Shown here piece after piece: positions 21,939 to 31,544 of a stretch of 64,000 bases of DNA. The notes beneath the pieces were generated by a model. It was not told where the DNA came from. It made no database searches and saw nothing but the letters and a program-made list of their open reading frames with translations. How positions within the stretch are numbered: the first letter of the stretch is position 1; every line of letters begins with the position of its first letter. The stretch is from Porphyra umbilicalis (Eukaryota > Rhodophyta > Bangiophyceae > Bangiales > Bangiaceae), in the NCBI GenBank assembly GCA_002049455.2, contig KV918851.1, positions 186,001 to 250,000 of the forward strand, given 5' to 3'. Position numbers and translations under genes: made by a program.

Positions 21939-22666
21939 GGCACGTCATCGCACTGCCCGGCTTTGGGGCGCTAAAGGGCTTTAGAGCACACCCAACAACG
22001 TCTTCCCCAAGTCCGAATGTGTATACGTGTCAGAAACGTGTCTCCCGAATGCTCCACGTGGCTCAGTTTAGGCTCTTGGGGTTGGGGACGGCTCCACAGC
22101 AACGTCGGGCACCCCAAATCGAAGAGAGAAAACGCGAATCTAGTTGATCGGAATCACATAAGTACACACAGATTCAGCAGGCAGAAAATGGGGGGTGAGG
22201 CCCTTGTCCCCCATTCTCTGCACGATTTGGGGAGTCGGAGCTCTCCTCCCCATCTTGTTCAGCTCTCTCATTGGCTGGCGCTGCTTTGGCCGCCGTTCGA
22301 AATGCTTGTGTCGTGGCATCCGGCTTTTTAGAAAACTGCAGTGACAAACCATGCACTTTGTGTCGCGGGAGAGCGTTCGAGCGCTCACCGTTTGCAACGG
22401 TATCGCGACTGCTACGGACCGTCGCATCGAGCACGCGACCACAGGCGACCGTGCCTCCACCCCGGGATGCGACCGTTTCGGGGGTCCAGCGGGGGGCATT
22501 GAAACGGTCCGCCGGGGGGCGGGCGAAAGGAAATCTGCTCTGTCTGTGCGGTGTGTTCACTGTGGGGTGCTGGGGAGATCCGAGTGCAGGTGGCACCGTC
22601 AGCGCGGCGCCGTCGTCGTCGACGGCTGTCCGCCGCCACCGTCGTGGCGACCGTCTTCTTCGCGCG

Positions 22667-25366
22667 ATGGACGACCCTTTTGATTTGTCCGCAGACGCGA
22701 TGCTGGAGGATACGGAGGACCTACAAATTGCTTCGGCGGTTGCGGCGCACCTACACGCGTTGCGTCATTGGCGGAAGCGTGCGCGTGGGTCTCGGGTGCA
22801 CCGGCGGCCGCGTTATGTTGGATCTGTGCCGGGCCGCCGGCCGAATAAGCGGCGTAACTTCCGCTCAGGTTTGCGTGCTATTCTGAGAGATTATTTTGGT
22901 CTCAATGGGGAGCCGCCTGTCTACAACGAGGGTGACTTTGAGCGTCGGTTCCGCGTGCCGCGCAGCGTGTTTCTTCGTATATACAATGCCGTGAAGGACC
23001 GACCGTTTTTTGCGCAGAGCATCAAGGCGACTGGCCGGCTCCAGGCTCACCCCTTGCAAAAGGTGGTTGCGGCTTTTCGAGTCATTGCGTATGGGGAGGC
23101 GCCGGACAGGACTGATGAATATGTGCGACTGTCCGCTTCAACTATTGCTATGTCGGTGCGAGAGTTGATGCGCTTTATTGTGAATGAGTTTGGACCCTCA
23201 TATTTGCGTCCCCCCACCCCTAAAGAACTGCAGCGCATTCTGACGCGCAATGCTGAGCGCGGGATGCCCGGTTGCATGGGCTCCCTTGACTGCAGCCACT
23301 GGGAGTGGCGCAACTGCCCTAAGGCGTTCGCTGGCATGTACCAGAATCGCCACGGGAAGCGTTCCGTGGTGATGGAGACCGTTTGTGATGAGGACCTCTG
23401 GATTTGGCATTTATTTGTGGGGTGTCCTGGATCTCACAACGACCTGAACGTTATGCATGTTTCCCCCCTCTATTTATCCGTTACGAACGGAGAATGGCCG
23501 CCCCGTACATTTTCTTACACTGCTAACGGCACGACCCGCACGCTCCTGTATTATCTTGTGGATGGTATTTATCCTCGGTTCGCGTTTTTCGTCTCTCCGT
23601 TTCCTAACCCCACGACAGAAGTAGAGGTTACATTTAACCGACTTCAAGAAGCCCTGCGGAAAGATGTCGAACGACTGTATGCCGTGCTTACGGCACGTTT
23701 TGATGTGGCTTTGCACCCTGCAAAGTACTCCATCGTTGAGCAGATGGTCACCGTCACTAAGGCGGTGGCCATCCTGCACAACATGGTCACCGAGAAGCGA
23801 CGCGACGGGTATGTGTCCCGCACCCGTATGGCCGCCGGCGGTCAGGCGGCCGGCGGCGGCGGGGCGGCGGGGCCTGAGGGTGGGCACGGCGGCGCCGCCG
23901 GCAACGCCGGCGGCGGCAATGGAGGAGCAGCCGCCGCCGGCGGTGACGGATCCACCGGCGGTGGTCTGGTTATGGGCGGGGGGGCTGGGGAAGTTGCGGC
24001 GGCGGGCGCCGCCGGCGGTCAGGCGGCCGGCGGCGTCGGGGGGCCGGCGGTATTTGGTGGTGTGCGCGGTGCTGCCGCCGGTGACGCCGGCGGCGGCAAT
24101 GGAGGAGCGGCCGCCGCCGGCAGTGATGGATCCGCCGGCGGCGATCTGGTTGCGGGTGGGGGGGCTGGGGGAGTTGCGGCGGCGGCCGCCGCCGCGGGCG
24201 GTCAGGCGGCCGGCGGCGGCGGCGGGGCGGCGGTACTTGGTGATGTGCGCGGTGCTGCCGCCGGTGACGCCGGCGGCGGCAATGGAGGAGCGGCCGCCGC
24301 CGGCGGTGATGGATCCGCCGGCGGCGATTTGGTTGCGGGTGGGGGGGCTGGGGGAGTTGCGGCGGCGGCCGCCGCCCCGGGCGGTCAGGCGGCCGGCGGC
24401 GGCGGCGGGGCGGCGGTACTTGGTGGTGTGCACGGTGCTGCCGCCGGCGACGCCGGCGGCGGCAATGGAGGAGCCGCCGCCGCCGGCGGTGATGGATCCG
24501 CCGGCGGCGAATTGGTTGCTGGTGGGGGGGCTGGGGCCGTTGCGGCGGCGGCCGCCGATGCCGGCGGTCAGGCGGCCGGCGGCGGCGGGGGGGCGGCGGT
24601 ACATGGAGGTATGCACGGCGCCGCCGCCGGTAACGCCGGCGGCGGCAATGGAGGAGCGGCCGCCGCCGGCGGTGATGGATCCGCCGGCGGCGATCTGGTT
24701 GCTGGTGGGGGGGCTGGGGGAGTTGCGGCGGCGGCCGCCGCCGGCGGCGGTCAGGCGGCCGGCGGCGGCGGCGGGGCGGCGGTACTTGGTGGTGTGCACA
24801 GTGCTGCCGCCGGCAACGCCGGCGGCGGCAATGGAGGAGCGGCCGCCGCCGGCGGTGATGGATCCGCCGGCGGCGATTTGGTTGCTGGTGGGGGGGCTGG
24901 GGGCGTTGCGGCGGCGGCCGCCGCCGCCGGCGGTCAGGCGGCCGGCGGCGGCGGGGGGGCGGCGGTACATGGAGGTATGCACGGCGCTGCCGCCGGCAAC
25001 GCCGGCGGCGGCAATGGAGGAGCGGCCGCCGCCGGCGATGATGGATCCGCCGGCGGCGATTTGGTTGCGGGTGGGGGGGCTGGGGGAGTTGCGGCGGCGG
25101 CCGCTGCCGCCGGCGGCGGTCAGGCGGCCGGCGGTGGTGCTGAGGGAATGCAGGACGATGGAGACGGCCTTGTGGGGGGCGGTGATCCCCCCCCCGCCAT
25201 TGCGCCCGCCATGGCACACGTAGCCTGGCTACCTGTAGGCACTTTTGGGCAAGCGTTCGGCGCTTGGGCAGAGACGCGGAGCGAGGAGGAGCACCTGAAG
25301 CTGAGGCATGACCTGGCGGAGGACGTATGGGCGGACAGAGCAACGCTTTTGGAGCCGTACCTTTAA
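22667..25366 (+). CDS. PIF/Harbinger DDE transposase with long Gly/Ala repeat tail
   Basis: The endonuclease that cuts and joins the transposon, working with the Myb-like partner encoded at 25784-27499. Start chosen at ATG 22667 (MDDPFDLSADAMLED); the frame is open further upstream but without an ATG start or protein-like text. About 899 residues. The DDE_Tnp_4-type core is clear: GSLDCSHWEW (catalytic Asp208), GSHNDLNV (Asp259) and KDVERLYAVL (probable Glu335). Upstream lies the family's helical region (FRVPRSVFLRIYNAV...LRLSASTIAMSVRE-like). Residues about 387-825 are seven-odd copies of a 60-61-residue Gly/Ala-rich unit (GGGNGGAAAAG...), encoded by a DNA minisatellite; this tail is not a normal part of Harbinger transposases. 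The end (AEDVWADRATLLEPYL) resembles the usual acidic C-terminus. Antisense frames here are shadows of composition. Confidence 0.85.
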   Translation: MDDPFDLSADAMLEDTEDLQIASAVAAHLHALRHWRKRARGSRVHRRPRYVGSVPGRRPNKRRNFRSGLRAILRDYFGLNGEPPVYNEGDFERRFRVPRSVFLRIYNAVKDRPFFAQSIKATGRLQAHPLQKVVAAFRVIAYGEAPDRTDEYVRLSASTIAMSVRELMRFIVNEFGPSYLRPPTPKELQRILTRNAERGMPGCMGSLDCSHWEWRNCPKAFAGMYQNRHGKRSVVMETVCDEDLWIWHLFVGCPGSHNDLNVMHVSPLYLSVTNGEWPPRTFSYTANGTTRTLLYYLVDGIYPRFAFFVSPFPNPTTEVEVTFNRLQEALRKDVERLYAVLTARFDVALHPAKYSIVEQMVTVTKAVAILHNMVTEKRRDGYVSRTRMAAGGQAAGGGGAAGPEGGHGGAAGNAGGGNGGAAAAGGDGSTGGGLVMGGGAGEVAAAGAAGGQAAGGVGGPAVFGGVRGAAAGDAGGGNGGAAAAGSDGSAGGDLVAGGGAGGVAAAAAAAGGQAAGGGGGAAVLGDVRGAAAGDAGGGNGGAAAAGGDGSAGGDLVAGGGAGGVAAAAAAPGGQAAGGGGGAAVLGGVHGAAAGDAGGGNGGAAAAGGDGSAGGELVAGGGAGAVAAAAADAGGQAAGGGGGAAVHGGMHGAAAGNAGGGNGGAAAAGGDGSAGGDLVAGGGAGGVAAAAAAGGGQAAGGGGGAAVLGGVHSAAAGNAGGGNGGAAAAGGDGSAGGDLVAGGGAGGVAAAAAAAGGQAAGGGGGAAVHGGMHGAAAGNAGGGNGGAAAAGDDGSAGGDLVAGGGAGGVAAAAAAAGGGQAAGGGAEGMQDDGDGLVGGGDPPPAIAPAMAHVAWLPVGTFGQAFGAWAETRSEEEHLKLRHDLAEDVWADRATLLEPYL
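23827..25140 (+). repeat. Coding minisatellite, about 181-bp unit, seven copies
   Basis: Each unit encodes about 60 residues rich in Gly and Ala, with landmarks GGDGSAGGDLVAGGGAG, then GGQAAGG, then AAVLGGVHGAAAG. Units keep the reading frame through small length differences. The DNA is dominated by GCCGCCGGCGGC-type text, so both strands are open in most frames. Confidence 0.85.
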
Positions 25367-25783
25367 CTAGAGACGAACAAAGGTTTTTTTTTCCCGCCTC
25401 GCGGTTTTTTTTTCCTTACATCCGTGTGTCTTTGTGAGCGTGTTTCGTGGAGCCTGCCTTGGCTGCCTTTCGAGAGGTACTGTAGACCTGCGCAAAGGCC
25501 GCCGCCGCCACGCACGCACAGTTGTTACTGACGCGCCGACGGCGGCGGCGTGCGAAAGGCACAGCACGGCAGCTCAGCATCGGCGCAAAGTCGGCGTGAC
25601 GGCGAGCAGCGCTGCGGCTATCGCGCAGATCTCTGCCGCTGCTGGAGTGGTGAGCTACCCGGGACCGACGCGAGAGGGATACTCTCTGTCGGACGCAAAG
25701 ACGAAGTAAGTAGGAAAAAAAAACCCTGCCCAACGGGGAAAAAAAAACCTTTGAAGTCGCTGTCCAATACGCACTCTTACACA
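25367..25783. other. Gap between converging Harbinger genes
   Basis: Holds T-rich and A-rich runs (GGTTTTTTTTTCCCGCC near 25383 and CGGTTTTTTTTTCC near 25402; their complements near 25710-25745), which together form an inverted pair. They could act in 3'-end formation of the two converging genes. No gene seen. Confidence 0.4.
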
Positions 25784-27499
25784 CTACCGGTACTCCGCGT
25801 TGCTATCGTCATCACTCGAGTCGTCCCCCTCAGCGTCTTGCCAGTCCTCCGACCAATCCGCGCCATCGCCGCGCACAGGAAAAACAGGCACCACAAATAT
25901 GCCATCGTTCTCATCGTCGAGTGTCTTGGACCCAGCGGCAAGAGCCGCCGATGCCTTGGCCTGCTTTGTCGACAGCGACCGCCGGCCACGGCTTGCTGCA
26001 CCAGAGCCGGCGGCCGAGGCCGCCGGTGAGGACACAGTCGCAGTCGTCGTCTTGACCGCAGACGCCGGCGGCGCACCCCCAGGGGCGCTCGCCGCCGGCG
26101 TAGATGCCGGCACCACCGCCATGCCAGCCGGCGGCTCCTGCGCCGGCGGCATACGCGGCGTCGACGATGATGTCAGCGCGGGTGTGGAGGGTGTAGACTC
26201 CCCTGCCGCCGGCGCATCTCCTGTAGACGCCGGCGGCGGAGACGCCTCCGACAAAGTATCCGGCGGGGACAGCGCCAAGCCGGCCGCCGCCATCAGCTTG
26301 CGAGCATGCGCGCGTCGAAACGCGACAGCTTCCGGCGTGTCGCGCATCTTGGCCGAGTTAAAAAAAGCCACGGTCGTGCGCTCCGCCGTTGCTTGCGCCA
26401 GCGCGGACAGCGCGTCGGTGCTCGCCTTGAACATACGCGACTCCTGGATGCCCGCCGCCTTGTCACGCTTGGCGGTCTTCGCAGCACGCGGGCGCGACTG
26501 GTAGCCGCCAGCACCCGCGTCCTCACCGTCCTCGTCAGAGTCGCTTGTCGAGCGGCCGCCGGGAGAGCCGCCGGCTGATCCGGCCCCGGCGGCGCCGCCG
26601 TCGGCTGCGGCGGCCCCGGCGGCCCCGCTGAACTTGTCGACGTGCCGCAGCACCCGCCAGCACGGGACCCACGGGCAGTGCACTTGCTTGGCCTTGCACT
26701 TGGTCGCCGTGCCCTTGGCCTTGTCCGCCGTGCGGTCCTTGCGTATCGCCTCGTACACATTGGCGCCACAGAAGCGTGCCATCGCAGCGCTGATCATGTC
26801 CTCGTCACTTGGGTTGCCCGTCAGCTCCATGCGCTTGACCGCCATGTAGTGGAAGCCAAACTCGTTCACGCCCTTGCAGATCTTGTCCCGCTGCTTCTGC
26901 ACCCCCCCCACGCCGCGCTCAGTGCGCCGGCGGACGCCTGGGCGCCCCGCCAGCAGCCCCTTCCATGCCGCCACGACCGAGGCCCAAAACGTCGGCCCAC
27001 CCTGGTCCGCCCCCTTGACGGGGTCCAGGGACGTGCTTAAGTACGCCTTACACAGCGCCACACGTTCCTCATCCGTCCACCCCAGCCCAGTCCCCATCGG
27101 TGGGGGTGCGTACGTCGGCGCAGCAACGCCACAGCCGACGGCGTCAACGTCCACTACTTGTGCACCGGCGGCGGCGTGCCCGTCGCTGCCGCCGGCTTGT
27201 CCTGGCCCGCCGGCTTCTCCTGGCCCGCCGGCTTCTCCTGGCCCGCCGGCGTGTCCTGGCCCGCCGGCTTGTCCTGGCCCGCCGGCTTGTCCTGGCCCGC
27301 CGGCTTGTCCTGGCCCGCCGGCTGGTCCTGGTCCGCCGGCTGGTCCTGGCCCGCCGGCTGGTCGTGGCCCGCCGACTTGTCGTGGCCCGCCGGCTTGTCG
27401 TGGCCCGCCGCCGGCGTGTCCGCCGACGCCTCCCCCGGAGCCCCTGGACTCAACGTCGGGACGGGCGGGGGGTGCACGGCGGCTGCCGGCGGCCGGCAT
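25784..27499 (-). CDS. Harbinger Myb/SANT-like (NAM-type) DNA-binding partner
   Basis: In PIF/Harbinger elements a second protein with a trihelix/Myb-like domain recruits the transposase to the ends. About 571 residues from ATG 27499 (MPAAGSRRAPPARPD). Residues 20-110 are AGGPGQ-type repeats. The domain follows: GLGWTDEERVALCKAYLS, FWASVVAAWKGL, a basic RRTERGVGGVQKQRDKI segment, FHYMAVKRMELTGNPSDED and CWRVLRHVDKFSG, in the order and spacing expected of the family. The rest is Ala/Ser/Pro-rich with an acidic C-terminus (DDSSDDDSNAEYR). It converges on the transposase gene with a 417-base gap. The N-terminal boundary may be further upstream if an exon from the 27500-29480 region is joined, but I see no convincing splice site. 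Confidence 0.75.
   Translation of the reverse strand: MPAAGSRRAPPARPDVESRGSGGGVGGHAGGGPRQAGGPRQVGGPRPAGGPGPAGGPGPAGGPGQAGGPGQAGGPGQAGGPGHAGGPGEAGGPGEAGGPGQAGGSDGHAAAGAQVVDVDAVGCGVAAPTYAPPPMGTGLGWTDEERVALCKAYLSTSLDPVKGADQGGPTFWASVVAAWKGLLAGRPGVRRRTERGVGGVQKQRDKICKGVNEFGFHYMAVKRMELTGNPSDEDMISAAMARFCGANVYEAIRKDRTADKAKGTATKCKAKQVHCPWVPCWRVLRHVDKFSGAAGAAAADGGAAGAGSAGGSPGGRSTSDSDEDGEDAGAGGYQSRPRAAKTAKRDKAAGIQESRMFKASTDALSALAQATAERTTVAFFNSAKMRDTPEAVAFRRAHARKLMAAAGLALSPPDTLSEASPPPASTGDAPAAGESTPSTPALTSSSTPRMPPAQEPPAGMAVVPASTPAASAPGGAPPASAVKTTTATVSSPAASAAGSGAASRGRRSLSTKQAKASAALAAGSKTLDDENDGIFVVPVFPVRGDGADWSEDWQDAEGDDSSDDDSNAEYR
27160..27430 (-). repeat. 18-bp tandem repeats in Myb-like gene
   Basis: About 14 copies of an 18-base unit (GGCCCGCCGGCTTGTCCT on the plus strand and variants), encoding AGGPGQ repeats in the frame of the Myb-like protein. 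The other minus frame is also open (AGQDKP repeats). Confidence 0.8.
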
Positions 27500-27959
27500 T
27501 CGGCGGGTGAGGCCTGCGCGTCGCCGGCTTGCGGTTGATCTGCAGCCGGCGGTGCCGACTCCCCGCCGGCTTCAGACGGCCCGTTGGCTGGCGGCGGCGC
27601 CTGCAAGCCACCGCCTTCGCGCCGGGAGGCCCCGGAAGGTGTGGGGTCGCCGCCGGCTTGTGGCAAAACACGATTAGCCGGCAGCGGCAACGCCGCCCGT
27701 GCCTCGCCCCCACGCGATTGGCCGCCGCCTTGAGGCAGCACACCGTCTGGCGGCGGCGCGCACCTGCCGCCGGCGAGCGGCAGACAGCCGCGAGCCGGCG
27801 GCGCGCTCACGTCTTGCGGCAGGAGTTGACCTTGGTCTCGCGGCCCGCCGCCGTTCACGCCTCCAGGCGGCGGTCCCCCGCCTGTCGGATGCCGTCCGTC
27901 GCCGCCGCCGGCTTGACGAGGGATCCGCCCAGCCGGCGGCACCCAGTCGCTGCGCGGCG

Positions 27960-28740
27960 GCAACGACGCCCGTCCTTGCCCGCCGCCCCAATGGCCGTCC
28001 CCTTGTGGTGATGGACCTCCAGGCGGCGGCCCCGAGTTGCCGCCGGCTTGGCGTGGGTGCGGATCAGCCGGCGGCGCCCAGTCGTTACGCTGCGGCGACG
28101 GCGCCCGTCCTTGCCCCCCACCCCAGTTGCCGCCGGCTTGATGTGGGTGTCGATCAGCCGGCGGCGCCCAGCTGTCGCGCGGCAGCGACGGCGCTCGTCC
28201 TTGCCCCCCGCCCCAGTTGCCGCCGGCTTGATGTTGGTGCGAATCAGCCGGCGGCGCCCAGTTGTTGCGCGGCGGTGACGGCGCCCGTCCTCGCCCCCCG
28301 CCCCAGTGGCCGCCGGCTTGATGTTGGTGCGAATCAGCCGGCGGCGCCCAGTTGTTGCGCGGCGGCGACGGCGCCCGTCCTTGCCCCCCGCCCCACTTGC
28401 CGCCGGCTTGTTGAGGGTGCCGACCAGCCGGCGGCGCCCAGCTGTTGCGCGGCGGCGACGGCGCCCGTCCTTGCCCCCCACCCCAGTTGCCGCCGGCTTG
28501 TTGAGGGTGCCGACCAGCCGGCGGCGCCCAGTTGTTGCGCGGTGGCGACGGCGCCCGCCCTTGCCCGCCGCCCCAGTTGCCGCCGGCTTGTTGTGGATGG
28601 CTACCAGCCGGCGGCGCCCAGTTGTTGCGCGGTGGCGACGGCGCACGCCCTTGTCCCCCGCCCCAGTTGCCGCCGGCTTGTTGAGGGTGCCGACCAGCCG
28701 GCGGCGCCCAGCTGTTGCGCGGCGGTGATGGCGCCCGTCC
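27960..28740 (-). repeat. 90-bp tandem repeats inside Harbinger
   Basis: Nearly nine units of 90 bases (anchor GTTGTTGCGC at 28261, 28351 and so on). On the minus strand they read as 30-residue units beginning GRAPSPPRNNWAPP in a frame open from 28815 to 27154 that lacks an ATG start. It may be an upstream exon of the Myb-like gene or noncoding; I cannot decide. Confidence 0.75.
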
Positions 28741-30772
28741 GCCGCACGTCGGTGACGATGTAGAGCACGGCGGGCACCCCCCGAGGTGGCACGAACAGGT
28801 GCACCGCGCGAGCACGGCGAGACGCTCTTGGTGCCGCCGACGCTGGTCCCTCCTCCGCTTCGTGTCGCGCTCCGGGTCGGGCTTGCGGGTCAGGGTGGGA
28901 GAGGGGGGAGAGCGGCAGCTCTTGAACAGATTGGCCGAGGGTCAGGGAGGGGGGGGGGGCGGAGGGGACGAGGCACCGTTGCGCACACGGCTGCCCGCCG
29001 GCGCCCACGCAGCACCGGCGGCGCACGCGGGCAAAGAGCCACACGCGGGTGGCCGGCGGCAAAAAAAAAACAAGCGGGGGGGAGGGGGGGGAACCGCCGC
29101 CAGCGTGCCACGCCGGCGGCAAGGGCGGGAAAAGCTCAACGGTAGCAGGGGGGGTGGGGGGGACGGCCGCCGGCGTGCCCCGCCGGCGGCAAGGGCGGGA
29201 AGAGCTCAACGGTAGCAGGGGGGGGGGGGGGGCAGCCGCCGGCGTCCCACGCCGGCGGCAAGGGCGGGAAGAGCTCAACGGTAGCAGGGGGGGCGGGGGG
29301 GCAGCCGCCGGCGTCCCACGCCGGCGGCAAGGGCGGGAAGAACTCAACGGTAGGGGGATGCGCGCAGGAGCTCGTTGGGATGAAAGAGCGAGGGAGCACG
29401 GGCCGCCGGCGGACGGCGTGTTCATATGCCGTCGCCGGCGGCCGACAGCACGCGTCACGAGAAGCACGCGCGCGCGGAGCACGAGCGCGCGACCTTAGCC
29501 CAGGGGGCGCCCCCCCGTGCGGCCGATGGCGGCCCAGGGGGCGCCCCAACGAGCCGCGGATGGCAGCCCACGCGGCGGCCCCTCGTGCGCGTGCGTGGAT
29601 CGGGGGGCGCAGGGTGCTGCGGGCCCGCCCGAGCGGGAGGTGTGCCCGAGACCGCCCGGGGAGGTGCATTTGAGGCTCCCCGAACGGCCTCCCCTGCGAC
29701 ACAGCCCCACGCAGCGCCGTCCACGAGGCGGGCCACACCGACACTGGCACGGGGCCTCGTGCGTGCCCCTGTGTCGGCGAGATCTCCGCCTCGTGGAAGC
29801 GGCTGAGGCACCAGCCGCGCCACGCTTGACGTGAGGCTGCCATATGACCGATTTGAGGGGGGGTGCGGGCCTGGCGCCAACAGGGACCAAAGCAATCTGA
29901 TCACGGGCCGGCTGACCCCTGGCGATGATGGATCCGCCTCCCTTCCAACATATCTTTGAACATTTCCAGCAGCCAATGATATGGCTTCGATCAGATTGGA
30001 AACTTTCAAAGATTCCTGATTGCATGCAAACGGATCACGTGATTGACTGCGCGACCGCGCCGATATTCCCGCGCGGGCCCACCGACACTGTCCGTTTCGA
30101 CGATTGCGGCAGTGCTCGCTCAGAGCACGCCAACGCCGCCACCAGCAAAGGCGCCATCCGCCTTTCGTTCTGGAAGCATTCGAATCGAAGCATCTGTTGG
30201 ACCGCGCGGTGCCTGCCGTGGCCGCGTTTTGACAGCGCATCGCGCAGCGCATCGTTCCCAGGGTCCTCGACCGAGAGCCGCGGCTCTGCGCTGTCGCGTG
30301 AGGCTCGCGATCTGTGACTAGTTCGCCAGGTGTCTTCCCGAAGTGAGATTTTTCTGCATCGTGCCAGCAGGGCGACCAGTTCCTGTCAGTTCGTGGCGCT
30401 TTCTTTTAGACGTGTGAGCCTGACTTTCGGTATATTTACTCAGATGACAAAAGTCTGCACAGACGATTGGAAAGTTGCGAGCCGTTCTTGTCCGGATCGC
30501 AGCCTTTTCGCCGCTCCCTCCCTGACCTCGTGATTGCTTGGATATTTGTCCGACTTCTGAACACTTGGGGGTCGACGCTGCTAGGTACGCTTCCCCCATC
30601 TTCTTGCACCCATCTCTGGACCATGTAGCCCCTGTTTTCGATAACTCCAGGACCGCGGAGGGCCCTCTTGGATGAGAAAAATGGGGGGCCGCTCAGCGTC
30701 CTCCACGTAAGCAAACGTGGCATATTCCGTTTGGGGTTTCAGAACTTGGGGGAGACGTTGTTGGGTGTGCTC
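28741..30772. other. Right part of Harbinger, no certain gene
   Basis: Contains a 69-70-bp minisatellite of four units at 29100-29360 (anchor AAGGGCGGGA at 29121, 29191, 29260, 29329). A minus-strand stretch reads like protein (HLFVPPRGVPAVLYIVTDVR at about 28800-28740). From 29850 to 30770 the DNA is less GC-rich, without a credible frame, and ends in the terminal inverted repeat. Confidence 0.4.
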
Positions 30773-30860
30773 TTAGCGCATCCGGCTGGGCGGGCCCGGG
30801 CGCCGATTTCAAGATTTCGGGCCCGAATGTCGCGGCCTGGAAGATCGTTCCGGGCCCGAT

Positions 30861-30966
30861 ACGTGGCGTAGACGTGGCGACGACGTGGCGGCATCGGCGA
30901 CGTGAGGCGCCGTTGCAACACGTGGCGCTGCTGCAACACGTGGCGTCGTTGCAACACGTGGCGGTG
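30861..30966. promoter_or_regulatory. Cluster of six ACGTGGCG motifs (G-box-like)
   Basis: ACGTGGCG occurs six times in about 105 bases; the last three are in an 18-bp tandem unit (GTTGCAACACGTGGCG) and contain CACGTGGC, the core bound by bZIP factors in plants. It lies in the 3' untranslated part of Copia-2 between the Harbinger element and the MITE. A regulatory role is only inferred. Confidence 0.35.
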
Positions 30967-30973
30967 GGGCTAA

Positions 30974-31525
30974 GGGCGTGTCCAGTAATGGAGCCAACCG
31001 TCCAAAACTCCAAACGTGGCTAAACGTGGCACCGTTTGGCCAACCGGGCATTGGTGGCTGGGTCGAGCTCCAAAACTTGGGTGTGACGGTCCAAAAATAG
31101 CCCTTCCTCACATATTTTAGTATTCTAATCGGTCTCGTGTCGGGCCCGCGCGATCGCTTATACTTGGAGCTTCAACGGCAGCGAAATGGCTCCGAGGTCC
31201 AAACAGGCCCGTGTTGCGGCGCTCCAAAGCGCTCCGCCAAAACATGGTTCCGAACGTGGCCATCCAACGCCAATGGGATGGCTGACCCGTGGCGATCACA
31301 CAGTCCCGAGATGCTCTGTGATCGGAGCAGATTCATGGTGGGACCTTGGCGGATGCTTGGGCCGCCACAAAAGAGGCCCACCGTCTGGGAGCGCCTGCAG
31401 CAGCCCAAGATTGAGATGTGATGTGCCTAGTTTTGGCCCGGCTGTTGGAGAGCCACTAGCAGGGCCACACGTTACCCAAACGTGGCCGTTGGGCTGGGCG
31501 GTTGGCTCCATTGCTGGACATGCCC
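30974..31525. mobile_element. Harbinger-type MITE, 552 bp
   Basis: Ends are inverted repeats of about 30 bases with three mismatches (GGGCGTGTCCAGTAATGG on the left, GGGCATGTCCAGCAATGG on the right reading inward). TAA flanks it at 30971-30973 and 31526-31528. No transposase inside; short frames are not protein-like. AAACGTGG recurs near both ends and may be subterminal. The GGG-starting ends and 3-bp TAA duplication place it with PIF/Harbinger, but its ends differ from those of the 8.8-kb element next door, so it belongs to another subfamily. Confidence 0.8.
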
Positions 31526-31544
31526 TAAAGAGCTTTAGGCCCTC

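Larger units (their letters stand above)
21984..30772 (+). mobile_element. Complete-looking PIF/Harbinger transposon, 8.8 kb
   Basis: Both ends start GAGCACACCCAACAACGTCT reading inward and agree at 28 of the first 29 positions. The element is flanked by TTA at 21981-21983 and 30773-30775, the 3-bp duplication typical of PIF/Harbinger. It contains the two expected genes: a DDE transposase (22667-25366, plus) and a Myb/SANT-like protein (25784-27499, minus), facing each other. Both frames are open. It is unusually long because of several GC-rich minisatellites built on CCGCCGGC. It sits in the 3' untranslated region of Copia-2. Matching ends, perfect target duplication and intact frames suggest a recent and possibly autonomous insertion. 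Confidence 0.9.

Noticed and set aside
22271-22666. Upstream extension of the Harbinger transposase frame
   Set aside because: No ATG start and no protein-like text before ATG 22667; treated as 5' untranslated.
23474-25343. Long antisense frames opposite the transposase repeat tail
   Set aside because: They are Pro/Arg or Gly/Arg shadows of the GCC/GGC minisatellite; the sense frame carries the DDE core.
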